From positions 13,196,001-13,260,000 of the forward strand of contig BSBN01001965.1 in the NCBI GenBank assembly GCA_027924645.1: 64,000 bases of DNA, given 5' to 3'. Numbering within the stretch: position 1 is the stretch's first letter; every line of letters starts with the position of its first letter. The notes beneath the pieces are model-generated. The model made no database searches and was not told the DNA's origin. It saw nothing but the letters and a program-made list of their open reading frames with translations. Made by a program: the position numbers and the translations under genes. The stretch comes from Cunninghamia lanceolata. Taxonomy: Eukaryota; Streptophyta; Pinopsida; Cupressales; Cupressaceae. Below are positions 24,335-36,200 of this stretch, piece after piece.

Positions 24335-25824
24335 TGTTTAGGGTGAAAAATGATAGTTTTGTTTACTAGGTTAAATGCTACCATTTCTCACCGCTAAGCA
24401 TTGGGGAGACAAGAATTGAGCTTTGAACAAGCTTCTATTCACTTTGGCTCCCTTTGATGCTCACGTGGTTATGAAACCTAAGGCCCTAATGAAGATTTTG
24501 CCAAGTGTTGTACTTTTAACCAAGTAAAAACCCTAATTATGCCTCAATTTAACAATATACAGAAACTGGTGAAATATCTAGTAAAACTGATCATAGAGGT
24601 GTAGAGGAGAGGTTCCAGAGACACAATACCCAGATTTTAAGGGCTACCTAGACTAGGGCACCCGATCCAATGTCCTGCAAACTTTCAAACAGAAAAACCT
24701 TCTGAACAGGGTGTCTAAGACTGTAAAATGGCTTCTAGATCTCAAAGGAAATGCCTGGTTGGACTAGGGCACCCGCTCGAATGTCCCACAAGTCTTTGGC
24801 TATGAAAATCTAAAAGTTTGTCGTGACTGTACCCACATTATCCTTTTTCTAGTAGCTTCTTTTCGCTGGAACCTGTGAAACATGATATGCACATACAAAA
24901 AAAGGAAATTGTTGTAGCTATATAGGAGCTTACCTCAGTCAAGCCCCATCTTTATTATTTCTACCTTAAGAATAGCCAAGGGAAAAGATTTGCAGAAGTG
25001 TGTGCAAACCTAACAATGTGTGTATGCATAAAATCAAACCCTAGATGTCTCAATCAAGGGAAGATCAACAACTTGCTTTGCAACAATAAACACAAACAAC
25101 TTCACCTCAAGGAGATGAAACAAATGAAGACTTGCATGAACAAGAAGGTGAATTAGCAATGTTTGTGGAGGATCTCCAACCTTGCTATTGGAGGCTTCAA
25201 ACCTTCTCCCAATCATGCAAAGGGTGTACAAATTGTAGGAAGAGCAAGATAGACTCAAGATCTTGATTCCTAACATTCATCCATTATCTCCAAGATAGAA
25301 AAAAAAGAATACTTCGAATAGCTTCAACAAGTCACTGACCGTCAATGGCAATTGCAATAGAGTTTTGGCATCAATCTTGCATAAGAATTGTGTGTGATAA
25401 AATGAATTGCAAATGTCTTTTTATATCAAGCTTTAGGGAGTTTAGATTTCAAAGTAACGTCTTGATATTGCGTGAAAACTGAGAATTTGAAAACAAAATC
25501 CTGAGGCATTCGGTGGGAATCGACACCCCACCAAAATTCAAAATCCTGTGAAACTGGGGAAGACTAAGGTGTGGGTGCCCAAGTCCAAGCCCCCAAGTTC
25601 AACTCAAATCTACATTTTTGGGGGTCCAAGGGACCCTATTCTCAAATCTCTTTCTAAGTTTTATCAGTTAGTTACCTCTAAAAGTGAATAAACTGCTCCT
25701 AGACTAAGTCAATCAGGGTTTTGGGAAGGCTGAAAAAGAAAAGGTTGAGAGACCACCAAGAGTGAGGAGCTAGATTAAGGGAAATTGTATCATTCCATAT
25801 AGGAGGACAATTTCTGATGTTACA
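24335..25824 (-). repeat. 3' LTR of Tat element A
   Basis: The + strand reads TGTTTAGGGTGAAAAATG at the left and ends TTTCTGATGTTACA at the right, next to a polypurine tract. The first 265 bases match 57239-57505 with scattered changes. A minus-strand TATAAAAAG box lies at 25417-25425. Motifs of the type GACTAGGGCACCC occur at 24651 and 24762. Confidence 0.75.
25417..25425 (-). promoter_or_regulatory. TATA box in element A 3' LTR
   Basis: Minus strand GATATAAAAAGAC. It lies about 400 bases inside the U3 end of the LTR, a normal promoter position. Confidence 0.45.
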
Positions 25825-25840
25825 TTTAGCCCCCACTTTA
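25825..25840 (-). promoter_or_regulatory. polypurine tract of element A
   Basis: The minus strand reads TAAAGTGGGGGCTAAA immediately before the LTR start TGTAACATCAG. A G-run followed by CTAAA at this place is a common plant Gypsy plus-strand primer. Confidence 0.65.
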
Positions 25841-26440
25841 GTGGCCGTATGACACTATGTGCATATGCAACTAAAGGAAAGTAAATACATCAATCATAAA
25901 AAGGATACTATAGAGGAAGTTGAAGCATTGCCGATGAATAGGAAGAAGCCCCCAGTTCTACAATTCTGCAAGACCACAAAGTTAGGAACTGTATCCTACA
26001 AAGGAACACTTTGTCAGAAAAATCAAAATCAAATCAACTTGCACCCACCATCGATGAGTCAGTATCAAAATGCTAAGGGGGTTGAGTGATGGAACATGGT
26101 GGGGGAGGAAATTAAGGGAGATATATTTCCCCCTTATTTTTGCTTGCTTGGTCCAAGAGTAGAAACAAGGAGATATCCAAGTGTCGATTTCAAGGCAAAT
26201 GTGTTGTGAGGGTTATTTGAAGGAACAACGCTCAACACAAAACATTGGGTAAGAACAAGAGCACAACCAAGATTCAAATGTAATAAATGGCATAGAGATC
26301 AGAGTTCCACAGCTCAAGAAAAGGGCTCCAGAGTGAAAGAGTACACTTTTGCACCTAGTTAGGGATAGGATTTCTCACTCACTTACTTTATGTAAAGGGA
26401 GTTGTCACTTATCACTTAGCTTATTTATGTTTCTTGTTAT
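25841..26440. other. interval between element A PPT and the antisense PMD gene
   Basis: No recognised domain. A + strand open stretch at 25859-26089 is Lys/Asn-rich and probably chance. The interval ends in an acceptor-like TTGTTATTGCAG at 26434-26445, so it may hold the 5' untranslated exon and intron of the PMD gene. Confidence 0.4.
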
Positions 26441-26615
26441 TGCAGAGGGAGAGAGAAGGAGAATAGGAGAACGACCATGCTGAGCCGCCATCCATACCAT
26501 CCACTGCGACTAGAGATGCTCCAAGCCCGAGTGATAGAGAGACACTTCAAGGCCAAGGTAGGGTCTTGATTCCATCCTTCTGTCAATGTTTGTTTCAAGA
26601 GGGGAGGGTGGATAT

Positions 26616-26750
26616 GGGTGCCTGGGTCCATCTAGGGTGCCAGAGTCTCTCTGGGGTGCCCTAGTCCCATAGGAGTGCCAGTGTCCCCCTAGGGCACCCT
26701 AGTCTTCCTAGGGTGCCCTAGTCCTCAGAGGACACAGGTCCTAGGCATAG
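26616..26750 (+). repeat. short minisatellite, unit about 21 bases (GGGTGCCCTAGTCC core)
   Basis: Six variants of GGGTGCC..AGTCC follow one another at about 20-22 base spacing, one in inverted form (GGGCACCC). Similar phrases occur in the element A 3' LTR at 24651, 24762 and 25572. It lies in the presumed first intron or leader of the PMD gene. Confidence 0.7.
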
Positions 26751-27390
26751 GCATTCTACTTAGTCTTTGATAGCTTATTTTGGTTTCTAGTGGGGATTCT
26801 GATACTCTTGCCTTCTTTCTGATCTGTAAGATGTCCCTAAGATGCGGGAGCACACAGGTGGTCAACTGATGGTACTTCTGCAAGAGCGCGCTAGCACTTT
26901 GATGGACGCAGAGAGAGAGAGCACTTACAAATGGTGGGCATGTGGTGGGTGTTTGAGATGCCCATAATCAGATTCCACTGTGTGATGCTTATGGTACTGA
27001 TGGAGAGATGGGATGTAGACACCTCCACATTCCATCTATCGACTGGCAAGATGGCCATCACACTAGAGGATGTATTTAGGATCCTTCAACTGTTGATCCA
27101 AGGAGAGACAATGAGGGTTCTTAGACATTGCTCATAGGAGTATACTCAGGAGAGTTAGTTATACTACTTGGGTCGCACTGTGTCACAAGTAGAGTGAGGA
27201 CACATTTAGCTTTGATTGCTAGAGCAAGGATGCAGAGACATTCCCTTACTACGGAGGATCATGATTGTCATAGTCGCACTAGCCATCGCACCAGATGGAC
27301 GAGGCACCCACCTTAACGGGGGTATCGCTCATACTATCAGAGAGATGGAGACACATCGGACTGTCTACACATGGGGCACAGTATTCTTGC

Positions 27391-27450
27391 ACACCCCTAT
27401 CATGACTTAGGGTGATATGTACACCCATATCATGACTTAGGGTGATATGT
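27391..27450 (+). repeat. tandem duplication, 2 x 30 bases, inside the PMD gene
   Basis: Two 30-base copies starting ACACCCCTATCATGACTTAG differ at one base. The length is a multiple of three, so it would add ten codons. Confidence 0.85.
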
Positions 27451-28342
27451 CCAGTATGAGATGCAGAGTCTGATGGTTTGCACATTATTATAGGTTTGGG
27501 CCTTTGAGCACATCAGGTGCACATGATCAATAGGTTATCCCATAGAGGCAGCGTTCACACATCCGCATGTCTATGCCTACCCACTAGTCAGGTGTTGGAG
27601 GCACGACAACTTGTTATACTGGAGAGTAATATTTGACAGATTACAGCCTGGTGACATCATCTGGAGACCGTATCCTAGCTTCATTAGATGGCCTGGTGAG
27701 CAGAGGTAGTTAGCTTGGATGCAGAGGGATTGGCTAATGGCTGGTCACCTCAATCACATTGTATCTTGGTTTTACTATGACAAGGTCACATGATAGTTTA
27801 GATAGGTACAAGATGTTCCTGCAGTTCATCTGAGCTACACACGTGTAGCTCAGAGTGCAGTCAAAGTCAATACTGTCCGATGGACGACTATAGTAGATGC
27901 ACCACTTAGCAATGATAAGGGCCCTGGTGGCGCATAGCATGGCCTGCACCTATCTTTCCACCTGAAGATCCTACAAGAGATGCCCGAACTTGGACCAGTC
28001 ATGCTAGTGACACAAGGGTGGAGGACAACATTAGTGACTTTGCAGGACAGGATGATCTCAAGGAGGGTATGGAGGAGGATGAGGATGAGTCCGAGGAGGT
28101 CCCATCACAGTACGTCTTCAGAGAGAGATCATGATAAAGCCAGCAGGAGGCAGACATTGAGGAGGAGACCAAGTTGAGGCCGCGGTCCAAGGCTCGTGGT
28201 CCTACTCCCACAGATGATGTGAGGCTTAGTTAGATAGAGTGAGGGGAGAGTATCAGGCCTATGCACCCAACCACAGATCAGACAACAAAGCTCGTCACAC
28301 CATCGGTGATCCAAGATCCATCATGGTGAGATGGAGATCCAG

Positions 28343-28437
28343 GTAAGGTTTGATTTACTATTTTCTATTTTGGTATAGTTTATTATTTATGATTTTTATA
28401 TGTGAGTCTAACATCTATCTCATTCTCTATTTTGCAG
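28343..28437 (+). other. short intron in the antisense PMD gene of element A
   Basis: Donor CAG/GTAAGG and acceptor CTCTATTTTGCAG, with a T-rich 95-base body. It follows codons for GDP, as in the element D copy. Confidence 0.6.
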
Positions 28438-28990
28438 TTAGGATAGACACATGGTGGGACTTTGTGAGTTGCATCATAGGAGACATATTACTGACAAATG
28501 CCTCAGAGCAGTGGGTGTAGGCAGATCATTTGCCACAATCATCTGCTGGGCGGCATGCTAAGATATTTATGCCTGTCATCAGATAGAGGACTGCTATAGA
28601 GGCCATGCTAGAGTAGTCTACATGAGAGAGAGAGGAGTTTTGACAGAGAACTGAGGGCAATGATGCTGAGCTCAGGGTACAGCAAGAGCAGACGGTAGTG
28701 GTTTCTACATCGGGGGGAGAGTCAGCTGTCAGTGAGTTCTTTCTGTGGGAGGTCTAGCATGCAAGAGCTGACAAAGATAGTGCTCGAGATGAGAGAGACC
28801 GATACTAGAGAATGTACCAGGAGGCATGTGATCAGATGATAGAGATGAGAGGCGAGATCAGGAGGTTACAATAGTGAAGTATCTCTAGGAGTCATTTGTG
28901 GTTCATAGCCACTCATGGTCAGGCTTCTGTCACTCATAGACCACGAGGGCCTGAGGATTCTGGCGATTGAGGTTCTACTATGTGATTCCT

Positions 28991-29437
28991 AGACATTAGG
29001 AACTACAACATCCCATTTTGTTTTGAGGGATAGTCGACTCGGATGTATAAATGAAAATGAGATATATATATATATGATTATTTCTTTTAGTTTATGTGTA
29101 ATAGCTTTTGATCTATCACATGTGATTTTTGTAAAATACAACTAGTAATGATGTCTAAATGCTATAACTAATGCTATTGTGATATACTAACAATTCTAAA
29201 AAGAACATGTAGTAACAAACACAATGATTAATTATTTTACACATAACTTTCATTTCCATGCTATATTCAGTTAAGGCGAAAGTGATCTAAGCAATGACTA
29301 CTTAAACATGATACAACAATGACTAACTGAACAAAGATATAATGCAAAAATGAATTAAGACAAAACAATAATAGCTTGTCAAAATTGAAGCTAATCTATG
29401 TACTAAGTTAGTTTATGAACATTTAACATTAGATCTT
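28991..29437. other. AT-rich spacer between the PMD gene and element A integrase
   Basis: No coding signal. It contains a short ATATATATAT run at about 29062. The two convergent genes end on either side of it. Confidence 0.5.
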
Positions 29438-30490
29438 TTAAGCATAGAACATTTTGAGGTGTGTTGCAATAATAGGTTCTTTAAGCGGCGTACCTAGTTC
29501 ATTGGCTAATTTATACACTCTGGATCCAAAGGTTTAAGTGATTATTTACAGTCCAAGCTAGTTAGGGCTGAACTTACCTTTTTCACCAGGCGGTACATTT
29601 ACATTATGTTGATTTTCGTAAAGAACCAAGTCTCCAACATTAAATGAACGTTGTATGACTTGCACATTATAGGCTCACTGTATTCCTTTTTTATAAGCCT
29701 TGAGATGTTCAAGAGCATTAACACATCTTTCATCAAGCGTCTCAAGTTCTTCTAACCTTTTCTCTAGCTCTATGTCATCATCCATAATGTCTCTTAGGGA
29801 AATTCGGAAGGAATTTCTAACTCCAAGGGCATTATCATGTCTGCGCCATAGACAAGATTATACGGTGTGTTACTTGTAGCTGTTCTAATACTTGTTCTAT
29901 AAGCCCATAGTGCATAGGATAATTGCGTATGCCAATCTTTTTGATGTTTATTAATAGTTTTCCTTAGAATCTCTCTAGGAACTTTGTTTGAAGCTTCTGC
30001 TTGGCCATTTGATTGAGGATAATAAGGCATAGAGAAGTGATGTATATGATATTTTTTGAGGAACTTTTTCACATCCTCGTTCTTGAATGGGATACCATTA
30101 TCTGATACTAAGGCAAAAGGTATTCCAAATCAATAAATTATGTTGTCCTATATGAACCGACAGATTATGTCGATGGTCATGGATCACAAAGGGACCGCTT
30201 CGACCCATTTTGTAAAATAATCAGTAGTAGTAATGATAAATGTATGTCCTTGGGAAGAGGGCAGGGAAGTTTTACCAACAAGATCCAAGCCCTAGATAGA
30301 AAATGGCCAAGGTGACACCTAGGCATGAAGCTGTTGAGTAGGAGAGTGGATTAGGTGTTTAGGCCAATAATACCCCATACGTAACAACTTTTGCACCAAT
30401 GATTTTCCACTGAAATGCCCCCCACAGGCACTAGAGTGAGCTTCTTCTAAAGCTATTGAAATCTTTGCATTACTTAAACATCAGAGTAAA
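29438..30490 (-). pseudogene. element A integrase
   Basis: On the minus strand the HH half of the zinc module is seen (EAHSSACGGHFSG, about 30410-30440), followed by LRMGYYWP. The sequence then jumps to KHLIHSPTQQ, so the part with the CxxC pair (CDKCQ) appears deleted. The core retains GLDLVGK (about 30290), LVSDNG (about 30100) and NGQAEASNK (about 29990), so all three catalytic acids of the DDE set are present. The C-terminus RVYKLANELGTPLKEP ends at a stop at 29438-29440. Stops occur in the core. The loss of half the zinc finger predicts an inactive protein. Confidence 0.8.
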
Positions 30491-30496
30491 ACACCA

Positions 30497-31388
30497 TTAT
30501 AACTTCGTTAATACAAGACGTTTGATAATATGATGTATTGCATTGCTAGTTTGCGTAAGGATTTGGGCATTCTTAGATGTCGAGTCCAGAATGGTTCCAT
30601 CGTGTAAATAGTTGAATATACAGGAGAACCATTCATCAGTGTATGTATTACCATAGAGTTCTAAATTTTCCACTATAGGGCTTTCAATTACCGGTGTCTT
30701 AAGATTATGAATGATGAAGGTAAATTCCTTAGGAGAACCATTAGGGGATATAAGGGAAGCTACGCTTGCCATTGCATCTGCATGATGGTTATCTTTCCTA
30801 GGAATGGTATTGATCATATATGATTTGAATTCTCTTAAGAGAGATAGTGCAAACTCACAATACTAAGATAGCTTATCATGCTTAGTTTGATACAATCCTG
30901 TTATCTGCTTAACAATTAACTAAGAATCTCTAGATATTGTAATATTCTTGATACTAAGAGCTAAAGCTGCATGAAGTCCAACTATAAGAGCTTCGTATTC
31001 GGCTATGTTGTTTGTGCATAAGAAATTTGAACGGTAAGATAAGGGAATCAACTTTCCTATGGGAGGCATTAATATAACACCATCTCTAGAGCCAGTTCAA
31101 CATTTTGATCCATCGAAGTATAACTCCTATTTCTCTTCTATAGAGATTGTTAGAATCTGTTCATCAGGAAAAGCATCGACATTTTGTATAGAAAAGGGCG
31201 AGGGAGCTTCAACTAATTGGTCAACTATCACTTACCCTTTAATTGATTTTTGTGAAATAAATTTAAGATCAAATTTTGTTAATAGCATAACCCATTTAGC
31301 AAGATGACCTGATAAATCTATTCTACGAAGAGATGTTTTAAGGGGTCAAATTTTATCATAACATGCACTTCAGCATTTAAGAGGTAAT
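30497..31388 (-). pseudogene. element A RNase H tail and archaeal-type RNase H
   Basis: The right end (31260-31388) is the connection end of the Gypsy RNase H (EVHVMIKFDPLKHLF, SGHLAKWVMLLTKFDLKFIS). Then comes the extra RNase H: ELYFDGSKC with the first Asp (about 31110), NNIAEYEALIVGLHAA with Glu (about 31000), SRDSQLIVKQI with Asp (about 30920) and IPRKDNHHADAMASVA (about 30790). All four acidic positions are visible. It is followed by integrase, the usual Tat arrangement. At 31384-31388 the frame is cut by element C. Confidence 0.8.
31384..31388 (+). repeat. target-site duplication of element C (left copy)
   Basis: GTAAT, repeated at 38598-38602. With one copy kept, the RNase H frame of element A reads through the site (NLRHY then LLNAEVH). 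Confidence 0.88.
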
Positions 31389-31407
31389 TGTTGTGATGCT
31401 CACAACA
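31389..31407 (+). repeat. terminal hairpin at the left end of element C
   Basis: TGTTGTGA-TGC-TCACAACA is a perfect 8-base inverted repeat with a 3-base loop at the very end of the element. The right end has no such hairpin; it only matches the first five bases in inverted form. Confidence 0.85.
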
Positions 31408-31639
31408 CACCCTATTTTACCTCTTAAGCAAAATGAGGACCCCTGCTATGGCTGTTGCTTTTTGCCAGTGTGTAGGTTTGTTTGGTGGTAAAGGGAAAAG
31501 GAGGTATAGGTTACAAACCTTGTTGAAAAATTGAAGAAAGATAGCATTAAGTACCAGAACAGAATAGAGGTGAATTCTTTGTCAAAAATAAATGAGGGTT
31601 GCTTTTTGAATCATTTCAAAATTCTCAATATTCTGCAAG

Positions 31640-32690
31640 ATATGCGTGTTTTGGTAAAGATTATAGGAAGGTTTGTAGGTTGCATATACAAGGTCATTTG
31701 TATGTGAAGTCATTGTATTAGTTGCATAAATTGGTCAGGTTTATGAATCATTGTATTTTATGTGTATGTTGTTAATGTTTTATTCTTTACATACAAGTCA
31801 GACTCGACGAGATTCAGAAGTAAGGTGGATAATCAGTTAAGTCCACAGGTTGTATATCAGGTTGTATGTTTGGCACAAAGTAAAGATACAAGGTGACATA
31901 CAACGTGATATACATTTCGAGGACCCAAAAAAGTATGAAATGGGGTTTTATTAAAGTATGTTTCATTTTTTGTATGTTGCATGATTTGAGTTTGTACCTT
32001 TCGATATACATACATCGCGAAAGTTAAAGAGAATTAAATCTGATATAAGTGATGCATCGTACCTTAATGTATATTGAAAGATGTATCCACTCTATATACA
32101 TGTGTAGGATCTGAAGAATTATACAATATGGTTTATAAAAGATGATGAGTCCAGGATGATGATACATATTAGTTTGCATGTATGGAGGCTTGTATCTAAG
32201 AGTAGATACAAGTATTATTGTTTCAAGATACAAGTGGGAAAGTAAAGTGGGTCCCACAGGTTGTATCTCAATGTTGTATATTGCACCAACAGACGTATAT
32301 ACAAGCTGACATACAAGCAGAGATACCAATGAAAGATGCAAGATGGATTTGAAAAAGGAATTAAATAAAGGTAAGGCTTTGTATGTTTGGACAATTGTAT
32401 GTTAACGACATATAGTCCTGATATACAAAGAAATAAAAGACATTGCCAGAGAGATAAAAGGTAAAAGGGGGCTTGTATGGGTTGTTTGTATGTGCGCTTG
32501 TATCTATGTCACATACATTGCTATATACAAACCAAAGATACAAGTGTAGATATAAAGGGAAAAGGGTTAACATTGTTTATAGCTTGTTGCATAGAGGCTT
32601 GTATATTGGAAAGATGCAAAAGAGACATACAAAGAACAATATACAAAGAAAGATACAAGAAAATGTGATGTATACAGAAAGTAAGCTAAT
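31640..32690. repeat. cluster of TTGTAT / ATACAA motifs
   Basis: A stretch of about 1 kb packed with TTGTAT(C/G) and its complement ATACAA, often in pairs (for example at 32190-32230, 32260-32310, 32470-32560 and 32598-32660). The spacing is irregular, so it is not a simple tandem repeat. It lies in the leader of element C and has no coding signal. Confidence 0.75.
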
Positions 32691-33223
32691 GGATAGAAGG
32701 TTTAAAATAAAATGTTGAGATAAGAAACTAAAGCCATAGGTGCATTAATTGTTGTAATTAATGCTAATCTAACACAAAAAAGAGTAAATTTCAACGGGTT
32801 AGGGTAAATTTGAAGTTTTTTTTTTTCATATTTGCATTGTTAAAACCAAAATTGCAAAAAGAGGAATTGCTTCAAAAATTGAACAACATTCATAGTAGGA
32901 TGGAATTCCAGAAGTTAGAATAGAGTAAAAATGGTAAAGTAAGTCAACGATGTAAGGTTGAGCTGTTGAAAGATACAGGTATTTATCTTAAACACCATTA
33001 CAATTTAGTTTGCAAGTAACTTATAGTAATTTCATTTTGAAATGTAAATATTCATTAAATTACTCTGTTTAATTGTTAATTAGCTGTGTTGGGTTAAACA
33101 ATGTGAAAGTCAAAATGAAAAAGACACACATGAGGTTAGGTAAAATGTAAAAAATAGAAAATTCATAGTAAACCCTAGGTAAGAAGGTAAAATAATAGGT
33201 TAAAAGAATGGATTTTTTACAGG

Positions 33224-36200
33224 ATGGCCCCAAAGCAAAAAAAGGTAGATATAGGAGGTGAAGTTAAAAAAGAAAGGAAGCTGCAAAAAGAATAGAAAAA
33301 AAGGAGTTGCCAATACATATAGGGTACCCATCATTGATCAGTACAAGTGGAGTGGGGACAGACACAAACATAGGAAATTATAATGCGGATGATATGTTGC
33401 AGAAAATTACAGCAACAGACGCTATGCTTGACATGAGGTTTATATGGGAGAGTGGATTGTATAAGGCTGTGGGTTTTCTATTAGGTATGGAAGCTAATGA
33501 TTTGTGTCTAGATTGCATATACTTGTATGACCTAGCTACCAGGAAAATAATGTTCCATGATAGACTCATTGTAGACTTATGCACAGAAGGGATTGCAAGA
33601 ACATTTGGTCTGGAAATACATGAAAAAATGGTGGATATTGATATAGATCAATACAATGAATATTTCAATAACAATGAGAGGGACTGTAGAAGAAAGATCC
33701 TCTATAGTTGGTACAGTGCAGAAAATAAGGCCAAAGTTGTGGCAAGAGTGCATAAGAATCTGCAAAGAATATACTTTAAGGAAGAAATATACTTGATGAT
33801 TACAATGTTAAGTAGACTAGTGGGATTGAGAGATGGCACTAAGTGTGAGCCTTGGATGTTCACTGTCATCCAATTCATGAGGGAAGCACAAAAGGAACAA
33901 GGACAAATTCACTGGTCTAAGGCTATAAGCACAGCCATATGAAAACAGGCAATGTTAAGAAAGCAAAAGATGATGCCTTTCTATTTTTCCTCATATATAT
34001 TATATTCATGTGCAGTAGAGGTTCAACCATTCATACATGGGATAGATAGGGTTGGAACCTTAGGAAATGGTCCAAGTCAGAAGCTGGTATATGAGCATTA
34101 TCCTGATTTACAGGAAGAGAATGCATTGAGGAAGTATGCTCTAGTGAATAATGTATTCTATACATACATGGTTAGAATTTTAAGGGAAGAGCCAGATAAG
34201 AGATTATCTAAAGATGCAGAGGATATAATTGGTCTACACAATTCCTGGTATATTCAATTTCAACATTTTACTTATATCAGAACTGAGGGATTTGAAGGAA
34301 AACCTTTCATGTTGCCCAGGTATCCTTCCAATAAATTGATTGTTCTGGAGTTCTCAAGGCAGAATTTGAATGCCTTTATGATGTATAGGAAGAAGTTTAA
34401 CAAAGGAAATCTTAAACTACTTTGGGCAATTGGTAGATACTCATGCTATAGTGAAGGGGTTGCTAGTTATTTAGAAAGGGAGTTGAGGTATTATGGATTT
34501 GAGGAATTTGAGTTAGCCCGAAGGTTTGATCCCTTTCATAGAATCCAAAATACATTTGATTCTCAATTCAAAATACATGTGGTTGTGTGGAATATTGAAG
34601 ATTTTTGGTCATACTGTAAGAATGATAAAGACGTAAGAAAGAGAGCTCATAAAAGATTAACAATTGAACAAATCAAGTCCATGGGAGATATCTATGTACC
34701 CCCGGAGGTTAAAAAGATGATAAATTATTGCACCATAGTTATGAAAGTGCCAGGCTTGCTCCTATTGGAGAGCCTGATTGGTCACAACCATGGAACACAT
34801 CTTTGGACACATTGTCCGAACCAGTTATCTTGTTTTCAAAAACATGGTTGAAGGAGTAGAAATTACATATCCAAAGAAAGGAAAAAAGAGGGTGAGGGAG
34901 CATAATGACAATCTCCAATGCTTTTATGAAAAGAAAAGGAAGATCGTAGAAGCTAAGATTCTTGAGAAAGATAAAAATGCTACATTGATGGATCCTTATG
35001 CAATAGGAGTGACATTAGCAGTATCAATAGGCACATTTCTAGATGCAAAATCATTAAGTCATGATACTAGTTCAGAGCAAGCACAGGTGGCTTAAGGGTC
35101 AACAGGGCAAAAGGTCATGAAAGAAATACCGATAGGTATATCAAAAAGGGAAACTTCAAAACAAAGTGAAGTTATAGGAGCACAACAGGTAGGTGATAAA
35201 TTGAGTGAAATACCTGGTGTATCTACCTCAGCAGAGAAAATAAAAGTATATGCTAAAGTAAAAATAGAGCTAGCTAAAGAAATGCTGCATGGGTCAAAAA
35301 TGTATGAAGCCAAGCAAGTTATTGAGACTATCAACATTGAAGATGACAGTAGTGAAAGTGAAATTAGAGAAATGGATTCAAGGAAAGAAAGAGAAATTGG
35401 TATAGAGGAAGAAGAATCCAGTGAATTTTTAGGTGAAGAGGAGGAACAAGACACTCAAGCTAAAATGGAAATTGATCAAGGTTTAGTGTCTGAAAAGGAA
35501 ATGGTACAAGAAGAATCAGGAATAGTAGATCCTTTCGGTACCTTGGTTTCTCCTAAAATAATAAAGGATGTGCAAGATGTAGCACATAAAATTGAAGAGT
35601 TTGAAAAAGAGGAGGCACCTGAGGAAACAATAAAGGATGTACCTGCTCAAGCCAAAGAAGAAATAGGAGTTAGTACCTATGGTGTAGATGTATTGAACAT
35701 TCTAAACATGTATGGTGAACAAAGTGAGGAAGAAAGGAATGCAGAAAGCAAGGATGAACAAGAAAAGGAAACAAAAGAGGCTGATACAGTGGTAAGTTCA
35801 CCTACACATACAGAGCAAGTACAAAAGGAAGGTGAAACTATAGAAGATGCAGCAAATAAACCTGGAGGCAAAGAAAATACAAAAAATATTGATGAAGATA
35901 AATTTGATAAGCAAACAGAGGATATAGACATGACAAATGTAGAACAAGCAAATAAAGAGGAAGACCTTGAGAAAAAAAATCATCAAGAAAAGAAGGTCCA
36001 AAGGAAGAAGATGAAGGTGGAGGGGATACAGAAATTGAAGAGGAAGAAAATAAGGGTGAATCTAAACAACAAGATGATCCAATGGTATAGGGACCATCCC
36101 CTCAACAAGAGAAACCTCCTCCACAACAAAAAGAACAACAATAGCAACAAGAACAAGAATAGCTACAACAAGAGCAGGGAGAAGTAGAAAGGCCTCAAGA

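Larger units (their letters stand above)
26446..28990 (+). pseudogene. antisense plant-mobile-domain (PMD) gene in element A
   Basis: Opposite to element A and downstream of its integrase. A first exon may begin at ATG 26477 (MLSRHPYHPLRLEMLQARV). The PMD core is plain: WVFEMPIIRFH, LMERWDVDTSTFHLSTGKMA and ITLEDVFRILQLLIQGE at 26940-27110. After frameshifts the C-terminal part reads RLQPGDIIWRPYPSFIRWPG (about 27640-27690). An acidic segment (EEDEDESEEVP, about 28070-28105) precedes an intron at 28343-28437, and the next exon starts WWDFVSCIIGD. The same layout is seen in element D. Many stops make it a pseudogene. It could once have been captured from a host PMD gene, but its repeated placement suggests it is an inherited part of this Tat group. 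Confidence 0.75.

Noticed and set aside
26446..28990. PMD gene as a possible host MAIN/MAIL-type gene
   Set aside because: It lies between the integrase and 3' LTR of Tat A, in the same relative place as a PMD gene in Tat D, and is full of stops.
32024..32341. Minus-strand open stretches in 31814-32573 as a Tyr/Leu-rich membrane protein
   Set aside because: They arise from the TTGTAT/ATACAA word bias of this leader and show no domain.
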